Source: Variovorax fucosicus
GTDB taxonomy: Bacteria; Pseudomonadota; Gammaproteobacteria; Burkholderiales; Burkholderiaceae_C
Assembly: GCF_030316825.1 (NCBI RefSeq)
Contig: NZ_JASZYU010000001.1
Coordinates: 2,232,001-2,296,000 of the forward strand
Reading direction: 5' to 3'
DNA: 64,000 bases
In this document: piece by piece, positions 17,924-26,083 of the stretch
Layout: every line of letters begins with the position of its first letter
How positions within the stretch are numbered: position 1 is the first letter of the stretch
Notes under the pieces: generated by a model
The model's input: the letters and a program-made list of their open reading frames with translations, nothing else
The model's database searches: none
What the model was told of the DNA's origin: nothing
Program-made: the position numbers and the translations under genes

Positions 17924-17981
17924 GCGATCCCGTGAACTGGGTGCGGCACGGTGCTTGCGTACCACCTTTGTGAAAGCATCC

Positions 17982-18356
17982 ATGAACCTGAGCACTTTTT
18001 CCATCATCTTCGCCGGCGTGTTGCTGAACTCTGCAGCACAGCTGATGTTGAAGGCGGGCGCAAGGTCGTTGGGCGCAGTGTCGATGGGCAGCACGGCGTC
18101 ACTGGTCCAGGCTGCATGGGGCGCGGCCACCCAGCCTTGGATCGGAGTCGGGCTGGTGTGTTACTTTGTAAGCGCAGCGCTCTGGATCGTGGCATTGACG
18201 AGAGTCGACGTCACCATCGCCTATCCGATGCTGTCGATGGGTTACGTCATCGCTGCATTGCTCGCGTGGCAGCTGTTCGGGGAGTCATTGAGCGCCGGCA
18301 GGATTATTGGCATTGCCATCATCCTGATCGGGGTCGTCGTGTTAGGCAGAAGTTGA
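17982..18356 (+). CDS. small EamA/SMR-type membrane transporter
   Basis: The 124-residue protein is almost entirely four hydrophobic helices, as in small multidrug resistance and half-size EamA proteins. One segment reads TIAYPMLSMGYVIAALLAW and the last helix IIGIAIILIGVVVLG. ArnE/ArnF-like members of this group flip undecaprenyl-linked sugars across the inner membrane, and the next gene encodes a polyprenyl-phosphate transferase, which makes a lipid-sugar flippase role attractive; that is inference. The ATG at 17982 omits 9 hydrophilic residues of a longer frame. Codon use is less GC-biased than neighbours (TTA, AGA, TTG and ATT near the 3-prime end). Confidence 0.75.
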   Translation: MNLSTFSIIFAGVLLNSAAQLMLKAGARSLGAVSMGSTASLVQAAWGAATQPWIGVGLVCYFVSAALWIVALTRVDVTIAYPMLSMGYVIAALLAWQLFGESLSAGRIIGIAIILIGVVVLGRS

Positions 18357-18412
18357 AATTTCATTGTTGCACGCAGACCGACGCCGCTGAGCAATCGGGG
18401 ATAAGGTAAGTC

Positions 18413-19834
18413 ATGGCGTCATTGCCGTTGTACGTGGATCTTGACGGCACGCTGATCGCCACCGATCTGTTGCATGAATCGCTGCTGCAACTGGTTCGCA
18501 CCGAACCCCTGTCGTTGCTGCAATTGCCGGGCTGGCTGTTGCGGGGCAAGGCAGTTCTCAAGCGCGAGGTGGCACAGCGCGTCGAGATCGATGTCACCAC
18601 CCTGCCGTATCGGCCGCAGGTGCTGCAGCACCTGCGCGAAGCGCGCGCTGCCGGGCGACGGATCGTGCTGGCCACAGCCAGCGACGCCAAGTTCGCCAAG
18701 CAGGTGGCGGCCCACCTCGGGCTGTTCGACGCGGTGATCGCCTCGGATGGCGCGCGCAACCTCGGCGGCGTGCACAAGCTCGCGGCGATTCAGGCCGACG
18801 CGGGCGGCGCAGCCTTCGCCTATGCGGGCGACCGCGCTGCCGACATGCCCGTCTGGCGCGGCTCAGGCGCCGCAGTGGTCGTGAGTCGATCGCGCGGGCT
18901 CGCGCGGGAGGCGGGCCTGAACACGCGCACCGAGGCGGTGATCGAGCCGGCAGCGGCGCCGTTCGGGCGCTATCTTTATGGCATCCGATTGCACCAGTGG
19001 CTGAAGAACCTGCTGATCTTTCTGCCCCTGATGCCTGTGCTGCACGATCTCACGGCCGACATCCTGGTCGACGCCGCCCTGGCCTTCCTGGTTTTCGGCC
19101 TGATGGCGTCGGGCATCTACGTCTTCAACGATCTGCTCGATCTGGCATCCGACCGGCGCCATCACCGCAAGTACCGGCGACCGTTCGCGTCCGGCGAGAT
19201 TCCGGTCGGGCAGGGGCTGTTGATCTCGGCATCGCTCGGCGCGGTGTCGCTGGCGCTTTCGGTGGCTTTGTTGCCGTGGGAGTTCGTCGGCGTCCTCCTG
19301 CTCTACATGGCGCTGACCACCGCCTACTCGGTGTTCCTGAAGCGGCGCGCGGTGGTCGATGTCTTCGCGCTGGCCGGTCTGTACACCATCCGGCTCGCCG
19401 CCGGCGCAACGGCGACCGGGTTGCCGCTGTCGTTCTGGATCCTTTCCTTCTCGTTGTTCATCTTCCTGAGCCTGGCTCTCGCCAAGCGCTATGTGGAGCT
19501 CACCGGCCCGCACAGCAAGGTGACGACCGAGAAGAACGATCGCGGCTACTACGTCACCGACGCAACCTTCGTGCTGTGCGCAGGCATCAGCGCCGGGCAG
19601 ATGTCCGCGCTGCTGTTGAGCCTCTACATCAACAACCAGGACATGATGGCGCGTTACGCCCACCCGGCCTACCTGTGGATGCTGATCCCGGTGTTCCTTT
19701 TCTGGATCATTCGCATCTGGCTCAAGGCGGTGCGTGGCGTGCTTCACGACGACCCGGTGGTGTTCGCTGCACGCGACTGGGTCAGTCGCGTGGCCGTGTG
19801 CATCGGCGCCGCGGCGTTGTGGCTCGCGGGCTGA
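18413..19834 (+). CDS. HAD phosphatase-UbiA prenyltransferase fusion, DPPR-synthase-like
   Basis: The 473-residue protein joins two domains. Residues 1 to about 190 form a HAD-superfamily phosphatase, with nucleophile motif YVDLDGTL (D9, D11) and motif IV YAGDRAADMPVW. The rest is a polytopic UbiA-type prenyltransferase with the signature NDLLDLASDRRHHRK (N239, D240, D243, D247) and then RRPFASGEIP. This version of the motif (NDxxDxxxDxxH) is that of decaprenyl-phosphate 5-phosphoribosyltransferase, which transfers phosphoribose from PRPP to a polyprenyl phosphate. The fused HAD domain could remove the remaining 5-phosphate. Flanking genes encode a possible flippase and two GT-C-like proteins. 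Confidence 0.85.
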   Translation: MASLPLYVDLDGTLIATDLLHESLLQLVRTEPLSLLQLPGWLLRGKAVLKREVAQRVEIDVTTLPYRPQVLQHLREARAAGRRIVLATASDAKFAKQVAAHLGLFDAVIASDGARNLGGVHKLAAIQADAGGAAFAYAGDRAADMPVWRGSGAAVVVSRSRGLAREAGLNTRTEAVIEPAAAPFGRYLYGIRLHQWLKNLLIFLPLMPVLHDLTADILVDAALAFLVFGLMASGIYVFNDLLDLASDRRHHRKYRRPFASGEIPVGQGLLISASLGAVSLALSVALLPWEFVGVLLLYMALTTAYSVFLKRRAVVDVFALAGLYTIRLAAGATATGLPLSFWILSFSLFIFLSLALAKRYVELTGPHSKVTTEKNDRGYYVTDATFVLCAGISAGQMSALLLSLYINNQDMMARYAHPAYLWMLIPVFLFWIIRIWLKAVRGVLHDDPVVFAARDWVSRVAVCIGAAALWLAG

Positions 19835-19840
19835 GGGCGG

Positions 19841-21088
19841 ATGAGGCGCAGGAGTCTGGCATTCGATGCGCTCATCGCGGTGACGCTGGGCAGCGTGGCG
19901 CTGTTCGTGCTCGCGACGCTGTCGTCCCGGCTGCCGGGGGCGCTGTACACCCCGGACGGCAACGACGCATGGTTTCAGGCTGACCTGTCGCGTGCGCTGC
20001 GCAACATGGTGGACGCCAGCAGCAACCACTACCGGACCAAGGTTCACCCGATCGCATCGATCACGATCCATCCACTGGTTGCCGGTCTGCGGGCGCTGTG
20101 GCCGGGAAGCGATCTCCAGGCCGCGATGCGCGTGGTGTGGGGGTGCGGGTTGCTGTGGGTGGCCGGCTTCTACGCGCTGTGCCGTTTGCTGGGTTCCGGC
20201 CGCATCGCGGCTGCGTGCTTTTCGGCGCTGGCCATCGGCAGCGCCGGCTTCCAGTTCTGGTTCTCGGTGCCGGAAACCTACGCATTCGGTTCATTGAGCT
20301 TGCTGCTGGTGTTGCTGACCGCGGCGCTTGCGGTGCATCGACCGGTGAGCGACCGCCTGCTGACGATCGCCAGCGCGGCGAGCCTGAGCATCACCGTCAC
20401 CAACTGGATCGCCGGCCTGGCACTGGCGATCTCGCAGCGACCCTGGCGCCGCGCCGTCCGGATCAGCGCCATCGCCTTTGCGGTGGTGGCCGTCCTGGCG
20501 GTGGTGCAGCGCAGCTACTACAGCTTCGCCAAGCTCTTCTTTCTCGGCAGCAGCGAAGAGCTGGACTATGTGAATCTCTCGCGGGCCGGCTCGCTGTTCG
20601 ACAAGCTGGCGGCGATCTTCTGGTCACCGGTCAGCGTGCCCGGGGTACTGACCCAGCTCCAGCCCGCACCCGGGCTGAATTTTCTGACGGTGCAATTGAG
20701 CACCCCGGCATCGGGCAGCTGGGCCGGGGCCATCGCGCTTGCGCTGTGGAGCCTGTTGCTGCTGGCAGGTGTCTGGGGTCTGGCATCGGCATCGCGCTGG
20801 CGCGGCTTTGCCATGGTGCTTGGGCTGACCCTCGGCATCCACGCACTGATGCATTTCTTCTACGGCGAGGAGACCTTTCTCTATGCCGCGCACTTCCTGC
20901 CGATGCTCCTGGCGTTGGCGGTGTTCGCGCAGCGTTCGCCGCTGGGCCGCCTTGCTCCCGCTTTGGCGCTCGCGGCCGCGGGCTTCGCGGCAGTCAACAA
21001 CACGGCAGTCTTCGCGACGGCGGCCCGTCAGCTGGTGCAACGCGCCCCCGCTGCGCTTTCGGCTGCATCTGAACTTCACGCGTTCTAG
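19841..21088 (+). CDS. polytopic membrane protein, possible GT-C glycosyltransferase
   Basis: The 415-residue protein has about nine to eleven predicted hydrophobic helices. An early extracytoplasmic loop carries acidic and polar residues (YTPDGNDAWFQADLSRAL), the position where GT-C glycosyltransferases that use polyprenyl-phosphate sugars hold catalytic acids. A conserved-looking segment SVPETYAFG lies in the middle. I do not recognise a specific family; the GT-C assignment rests on topology and on its place between a DPPR-synthase-like gene and a GT87-like gene. It starts 6 bases after the upstream stop, behind GGGCGG. Confidence 0.6.
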   Translation: MRRRSLAFDALIAVTLGSVALFVLATLSSRLPGALYTPDGNDAWFQADLSRALRNMVDASSNHYRTKVHPIASITIHPLVAGLRALWPGSDLQAAMRVVWGCGLLWVAGFYALCRLLGSGRIAAACFSALAIGSAGFQFWFSVPETYAFGSLSLLLVLLTAALAVHRPVSDRLLTIASAASLSITVTNWIAGLALAISQRPWRRAVRISAIAFAVVAVLAVVQRSYYSFAKLFFLGSSEELDYVNLSRAGSLFDKLAAIFWSPVSVPGVLTQLQPAPGLNFLTVQLSTPASGSWAGAIALALWSLLLLAGVWGLASASRWRGFAMVLGLTLGIHALMHFFYGEETFLYAAHFLPMLLALAVFAQRSPLGRLAPALALAAAGFAAVNNTAVFATAARQLVQRAPAALSAASELHAF

Positions 21089-21188
21089 CGATGACCTGCT
21101 GCCGCAGCGCGTTGCGCAATCGAACGTCCGCACGGGTCTTGCACATGCTCAGATGTTTTTTCAATCCGTTCTGTTTTGAGGCTGCTGC

Positions 21189-22649
21189 ATGAAGATGTCG
21201 ATTCTGGTTGGCCTGTCCGTCGTGCTGCTGTGTCTCGTCTGGCGATTTCGACCTGGCATTCCGGGTTGGCCCCGCTCGTCGGCAGCCTCCGCAGTCGAGT
21301 CGTACTGGCGCACGTGGGTGTGCTTCCTGCTGAGCAGCATGGCGGCGAGTTCCGCGGTCATGGTGCTGGTCGATGCGCCTGGTATCGAAAGCGCCCTGGG
21401 CTATGCCCGCTGGCTCTTTTCGGCGCACGCGGGGACCGACTCATGGATGCCGATGCTGCGCGCGTCGGAACACCTGCGCATGCATCCCGACATCCCCGTG
21501 TTCCCCGCCGTGTTTTTCGAGCAGCATGTGAAGTTCCAGTACCCGCTCACTGCCCTGCTGGTGCTCGACGTGCCGATGGCGCTGTTCCGGGTCGATGGCG
21601 CGACGGTCGTGACGGCGCTGCAGATCCTGTCGCGACTCTGCGTTCCGGTGATCGGCGTGGTGTTCTTCAAGCTCTTCATGGGCGCTGCGCAGCCGTCGAA
21701 TCCGGACAGCCGCCTGCCGCTGCAGTCAACCGCGTTCCTGATGGGCCTGTGTTTCGTGAGCGTGATCTTGTTCTACCCGATCTCGCGCTCCGAGTTTCAC
21801 GGCCAGATCCAGACCTCGATGACGCTGGCTGCGGCGTTGGCGCTGCTGGCATGGCAGCGCGGCAATCCGAAGCTCGCCGGCGTGCTGATCGCCCTGTGCT
21901 GTGTCATCAAGCCGCAGTGGGCCATCGTCATCCTCTGGGCGCTGCTGCGGCGGCAGTGGGTCTTCGCCGTGTCGGCAACACTGACCACCGGCGTGTTTCT
22001 CCTGATCGCCACCGCCATGTACGGGCTCGGCAACATGCTCGACTATGTCTCGGTGGTGTCGTTCCTGGGCCGCCACGGCGAGAGCTATTTCATCAACCAG
22101 TCCGTCAACGGGCTCATGAACCGCCTGCTCTTCAACGGCGTCAACCTGCAGGGCGCGGGGCTGGTGTGGTCCGGCACGGACTTTCCGCCGTTCCATCCGG
22201 TGGTGTACGCAGCGACGCTCGTGTCGTCGATCCTGGTTCTCGGATTGGCCATGCTCTGGAACGTGACCAAGCGCCCCGGCACCCTCGACCTGGCACTCAT
22301 CATGCTCGCACTGACCATCGCGTCGCCGATCGCCTGGGACCACCACTACGGCGTGCTTTTCCCGATTTTTGCAGTGGTGTTCCCGGCTGCACTGCAACGG
22401 CGGCCGTGGGGCCGGTGGACGCTGCCGATCCTGTGGGGCACCTTCGTGCTCACGAGCCAGTCGTTCAATACCGCGACCAACCTGTTCGCCGGCACGCGCT
22501 TCAATTTCCTGCAGTCCTACCTGTTTTTCGGCGCGCTGATGATGCTGGCGTTGCTGTGCAGGCTGAGTTCGCAGGAGCGACCCGCGGCGCCCGGTGCTCA
22601 TGCCGGCGAGCCGCAACCGCGATCAGCTGCGGAAGCGTCGCTGCAGTGA
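21189..22649 (+). CDS. GT87/DUF2029-like membrane glycosyltransferase
   Basis: The 486-residue polytopic protein has the layout of GT-C enzymes of the DUF2029 (GT87) group: an extracytoplasmic first loop, then FQYPLTALLVLDVP, a central ALCCVIKPQWAIVILWALL, and later TIASPIAWDHHYGVLFP. Relatives include polyprenyl-phosphate-dependent mannosyl- and arabinofuranosyltransferases. GAGG lies 8 bases before the start ATG. It ends the four-gene set that begins at 17982 and converges on the phoX gene, with 37 bases between the stop codons and no clear terminator. Confidence 0.75.
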   Translation: MKMSILVGLSVVLLCLVWRFRPGIPGWPRSSAASAVESYWRTWVCFLLSSMAASSAVMVLVDAPGIESALGYARWLFSAHAGTDSWMPMLRASEHLRMHPDIPVFPAVFFEQHVKFQYPLTALLVLDVPMALFRVDGATVVTALQILSRLCVPVIGVVFFKLFMGAAQPSNPDSRLPLQSTAFLMGLCFVSVILFYPISRSEFHGQIQTSMTLAAALALLAWQRGNPKLAGVLIALCCVIKPQWAIVILWALLRRQWVFAVSATLTTGVFLLIATAMYGLGNMLDYVSVVSFLGRHGESYFINQSVNGLMNRLLFNGVNLQGAGLVWSGTDFPPFHPVVYAATLVSSILVLGLAMLWNVTKRPGTLDLALIMLALTIASPIAWDHHYGVLFPIFAVVFPAALQRRPWGRWTLPILWGTFVLTSQSFNTATNLFAGTRFNFLQSYLFFGALMMLALLCRLSSQERPAAPGAHAGEPQPRSAAEASLQ

Positions 22650-22686
22650 CGTCGGTCACCGCAACGATCGCTTCATTGGCGCCGAA

Positions 22687-25077
22687 TCAAAGCCCGACGA
22701 TCCCGCCGTCGTTCTTCGTGATCATCACGGTCGACGAACGCGGCCGTGCAGTCGCCCCGCCGGGGCCGTAAGCCGCCACGCCGGCGCCGCTGCCGGGGAA
22801 GTGGCTTTCGTACTTGCTCGGATCGCCGATGTTGGCTGCCACCGTGTTTTCACCCGGGTGCTGGATGTTGATGAACAGCGCCTTGCCGTCTGGCGACTCG
22901 GCCAGGCCGGTCACTTCCGCACCCTTGGGCGCCGTGAGAAAGCGCTTGAAGATCGTGTCGGTCATCTTCTTGCCGGCATAGGTGCTCACGGTGACTGGCC
23001 CGGTGCCTGCAACGCCGGGCTTGCCGTTGGCCTGGTTCACCACGTCGATCTTGCCGCCGTCGCCGTAGCTGCCCGGGATCGCCGCCAGCAGCATGCAGTT
23101 GGTGACGTCGTAGTAGGCGTTGTCGTCGGTCTCGATCCAGAGGATGCCGCTCGCGCGCGAGAACCAGCAGCCGTCGGGCTTGGACAGGTCGTTGAAGTCC
23201 GACAGGCCCGACAGGTTCACGTTCTTCTGGTAGTTCACGTCGTCGAGCCCGGCATCGGCCTTGGCCTGGCTGCCGAACAGGTAGATGTCCCAGTTGAAAG
23301 TGGTGGCCGAGGCATCGTTGCCGGTTTCGCGGATGCGCATCACCTGGCCGTTCACGTCGCCCTTGTTGGCCTGGGCGGCGGCGTTCTGCGCCGTGATGCC
23401 CTTGTTGTCGAGCCAGTAACGCGGGAAGGCCGGCTCCACGTCGGGGTTGGGCACGTTGTTGCTGCTCAGGGTGCCGACGTTGCCGCGATCCGGGTTCTCC
23501 GTCATGGTGATGTAGATCTCGCCATTCAGCGGGTTCACGGCCGTCCATTCGGGGCGGTCGCATTTGGTCGCGCCGGCCGCATCGGCCGCCAGGCGAGCGT
23601 TCACCAGCACGTCCGCCAGATCGGCAAACGCGTAGACCGTGCTGCCCGAGATGGCGGTGTTGGTCAGGTCGAGCTTGAGCCAGGTGCCGCTGCCGTCGGC
23701 ATTGAACTTCGCTGCGTAGAGCGTGCCGTCGTCGAGGTATTTGGCGCCGGTGGCGAGGCGATCCGCCGGGTTGGCATCGGCCGCGACCCAGGTTGCCTTC
23801 GACACATACTTGTAGACGTACTCGCTGCGCGAATCGTCACCCATGTAGAAAGCCAGCGGCTTGCCCACCACCGGGTTGCTCGGCCACGCGCCTTCGTGCG
23901 CGAAGCGGCCGAGGCCGGTGTGCTTGACCGGCGTCGACGTCGGGTTGTACGGGTCGATTTCCACCACCCAGCCGAAGGTGTTGTGCGTGTTGCGGAAATC
24001 GTCGGTGCCGTCGGTCGACACGCCGGTCACGCTCGCGTTCCAGCGCTGGTATTCGGTGCTGGCTGGATCGGCCGGCACCACGGTCGACCAGCGCTGGCCG
24101 CCGGTGACGTTCTGCTTCAGGCCGATGCGCAGGAACGCCGTGAGTTCCTTGGCACTGCGCAGGCTGTCGTCCGTGGCGCCGCGGGTGAAGAAGCCGGCGA
24201 AGTTCTCTTCGCAGGTGAGGTACGTGCCCCAAGGCGTGTAGCCGCTGGCGCAGTTGCCGATCATGCCGCGCGTGGCCGTGCCGTCCGTGGAGTACAGCGT
24301 CTTCAGCAGCGCCGACCCCCTGGCCGGGCCGCCGAACACCATCGGCGTGCGCGGCGTGACGCGGCGATTGAAGGTCGAGGCCTTCACCGTGGCGAACTTG
24401 CCTGCGCTCTTGGCGATTTCGACCACCGACGCGCCGTGCGCTTCGACTTCCTTCAGCGCCTCGGCTTCGGGCCGCACGCCGGTCGGGTTGGTCTGGCCGG
24501 CGGGGTGCATGAACGGCACGGTGCCGTTGATGGCCTCGTGGTTGATGCACATCAGCGCGCGGTCGTTGCTGGTGAGCGTGGGCTTGCCGTCGGCAGTCAG
24601 GCCGAAGTAGTGCATGCCGTCGTGCTGGTCGCCCGAGCGGCGGCCGAAGTTGTCGTCGGTTCCGTCGTTCTTGTAGTCGCTCACAGCCGGGTCGATCGAG
24701 TCGCCGGTGGCGTAGATCACGGTGGCGGTGTAGCCGGCCGGCACCACGATGCTGTCGGCCAGGCTCTTATTCACGGCCGAGAAGCCGAGCGACGGGCCGG
24801 CCGGCGGCGCCGGAACCGGTGCCGGAGGGGGCGCCGCGACCGGCGGTGCCGGGGCCGGAACGATCGGGAAGGCGCCGCTCCCACCGCCTCCGCCGCCACA
24901 GGCGCTCAGTGCCAGCGGGCCGAGCGAGGCGGCTGCCAGCGCACTGACGCCCCCGCGCAGCAGATGCCGCCGATGCATGCGCGTGGCGATGACTTCGTTC
25001 AGGCTGGTGTTCGAAGTGGGGTTGTTGTCGAGGTCGTCAGGATCGATGTGGGGTGCAACGAGATGCGCGTCGGTCAT
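22687..25077 (-). CDS. phoX: PhoX family alkaline phosphatase (DUF839), Tat-exported
   Basis: The 796-residue protein has a hydrophilic N-terminal stretch, a twin-arginine signal (HRRHLLRGG, R36/R37) and a lipobox-like LSAC (Cys60). A proline/alanine-rich spacer precedes the large beta-propeller DUF839 domain. The family signature NCASGYTPWGTYLTCEEN is present. PhoX enzymes are calcium/iron phosphatases that release phosphate from organic esters outside the cytoplasm. Export by Tat fits cofactor loading before transport. The lipobox suggests membrane anchoring. The gene is alone on this strand; only a weak, partial match to a Pho box lies in the 109 bases upstream, so phosphate control is not demonstrated. 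Confidence 0.9.
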   Translation of the reverse strand: MTDAHLVAPHIDPDDLDNNPTSNTSLNEVIATRMHRRHLLRGGVSALAAASLGPLALSACGGGGGGSGAFPIVPAPAPPVAAPPPAPVPAPPAGPSLGFSAVNKSLADSIVVPAGYTATVIYATGDSIDPAVSDYKNDGTDDNFGRRSGDQHDGMHYFGLTADGKPTLTSNDRALMCINHEAINGTVPFMHPAGQTNPTGVRPEAEALKEVEAHGASVVEIAKSAGKFATVKASTFNRRVTPRTPMVFGGPARGSALLKTLYSTDGTATRGMIGNCASGYTPWGTYLTCEENFAGFFTRGATDDSLRSAKELTAFLRIGLKQNVTGGQRWSTVVPADPASTEYQRWNASVTGVSTDGTDDFRNTHNTFGWVVEIDPYNPTSTPVKHTGLGRFAHEGAWPSNPVVGKPLAFYMGDDSRSEYVYKYVSKATWVAADANPADRLATGAKYLDDGTLYAAKFNADGSGTWLKLDLTNTAISGSTVYAFADLADVLVNARLAADAAGATKCDRPEWTAVNPLNGEIYITMTENPDRGNVGTLSSNNVPNPDVEPAFPRYWLDNKGITAQNAAAQANKGDVNGQVMRIRETGNDASATTFNWDIYLFGSQAKADAGLDDVNYQKNVNLSGLSDFNDLSKPDGCWFSRASGILWIETDDNAYYDVTNCMLLAAIPGSYGDGGKIDVVNQANGKPGVAGTGPVTVSTYAGKKMTDTIFKRFLTAPKGAEVTGLAESPDGKALFINIQHPGENTVAANIGDPSKYESHFPGSGAGVAAYGPGGATARPRSSTVMITKNDGGIVGL

Positions 25078-25186
25078 GGTTTGTTTTGGTGCTTCACTGA
25101 GGGGAACCTGACCTTATCGGCGCGACATGACGGCTTCGTGGCATTCTTGGGGGATCATGCGGATCGATAAGAAGGGGACAACCAGA

Positions 25187-26083
25187 ATGACTTTCGCCAC
25201 CGGATTGATCGGCCTCGGCGCCATGGGCAGCGGCATGGCGCAGTCGCTGCGGCGTGCCGGCCACGACCTGCATGTTTTCGACGTGCGACCCGACGCGGTC
25301 AACGCCTTTGTGCGCGAGGGCGGTCACGCCTGCGCCACGCTGGCCGAGCTGGGCGCGCGCTGCGACGTCGTCGTGTCGGTCGTCGTCAACGCGGCGCAAA
25401 CCGAGAGCGTGCTGTTCGGCGCCGATGGGCTGGCCGCGACGATGAAGCCAGGCAGCGTGTTCGTGATGTGTTCCACCGTCGACCCGCACGTGTCGATCGC
25501 ATTCGAATCGCGCCTGGCGCAGCAGGGCATTCTTTATGTCGATGCACCGATCTCCGGCGGTGCGGCCAAGGCCGCGAGCGGCGAGATGACGATGATGACC
25601 GCCGCGCGGCCCGAAGCCTACGCGAAGGCCGACGCGGTGCTCGACGCGATGGCCGCCAAGGTCTACCGGCTCGGCGACAAGGCCGGCGCGGGCAGCAAGG
25701 TCAAGGTCATCAACCAGTTGCTGGCCGGCGTGCACATCGCGGCCGCGGCGGAGGCCATGGCGCTGGGTTTGCGCGAGGGGGTCGATCCGGCCGCGCTGTA
25801 CGAGGTCATCACCCACAGCGCGGGCAACAGCTGGATGTTCGAGAACCGCATGGCGCATGTACTGGCCGCCGACTACACGCCGCTGTCGGCCGTCGACATC
25901 TTCGTGAAGGATCTCGGGCTGGTGCTCGACATGGCGCGCGCCAGCAAGTTTCCGCTGCCGCTCTCGTCCACCGCGCACCAGATGTTCATGCAGGCCTCGA
26001 CGGCCGGCTTCGCGAAGGAAGACGACAGCGCGGTGATCAAGATCTTTCCGGGCATCGAGCTCCCGAAGAAGGCGGCGCCATGA
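25187..26083 (+). CDS. ltnD: L-threonate dehydrogenase
   Basis: The 298-residue beta-hydroxyacid dehydrogenase has an N-terminal NAD-binding motif (GLIGLGAMGSGMAQSL), the substrate signature DAPISGGAAKAASGEM and the catalytic lysine K173 in KVKVINQ. Family members oxidise small 3-hydroxy acids; the three genes after it identify this one as LtnD, which makes 2-oxo-tetronate from L-threonate. AAGGGGA lies in front of the ATG at 25187, which I preferred to two upstream starts. Its stop overlaps the otnK start as ATGA. Confidence 0.9.
   Translation: MTFATGLIGLGAMGSGMAQSLRRAGHDLHVFDVRPDAVNAFVREGGHACATLAELGARCDVVVSVVVNAAQTESVLFGADGLAATMKPGSVFVMCSTVDPHVSIAFESRLAQQGILYVDAPISGGAAKAASGEMTMMTAARPEAYAKADAVLDAMAAKVYRLGDKAGAGSKVKVINQLLAGVHIAAAAEAMALGLREGVDPAALYEVITHSAGNSWMFENRMAHVLAADYTPLSAVDIFVKDLGLVLDMARASKFPLPLSSTAHQMFMQASTAGFAKEDDSAVIKIFPGIELPKKAAP

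Noticed and set aside
18413..19834. Frameshift between a phosphatase gene and a UbiA gene
   Set aside because: The frame is continuous and the linker reads normally, so this is a genuine fusion rather than two genes joined by an error.
25100..25150. Possible Pho box upstream of phoX
   Set aside because: Only one half-site (CCGTCAT on the minus strand) resembles CTGTCAT; the second repeat matches poorly, so I did not list it as a feature.
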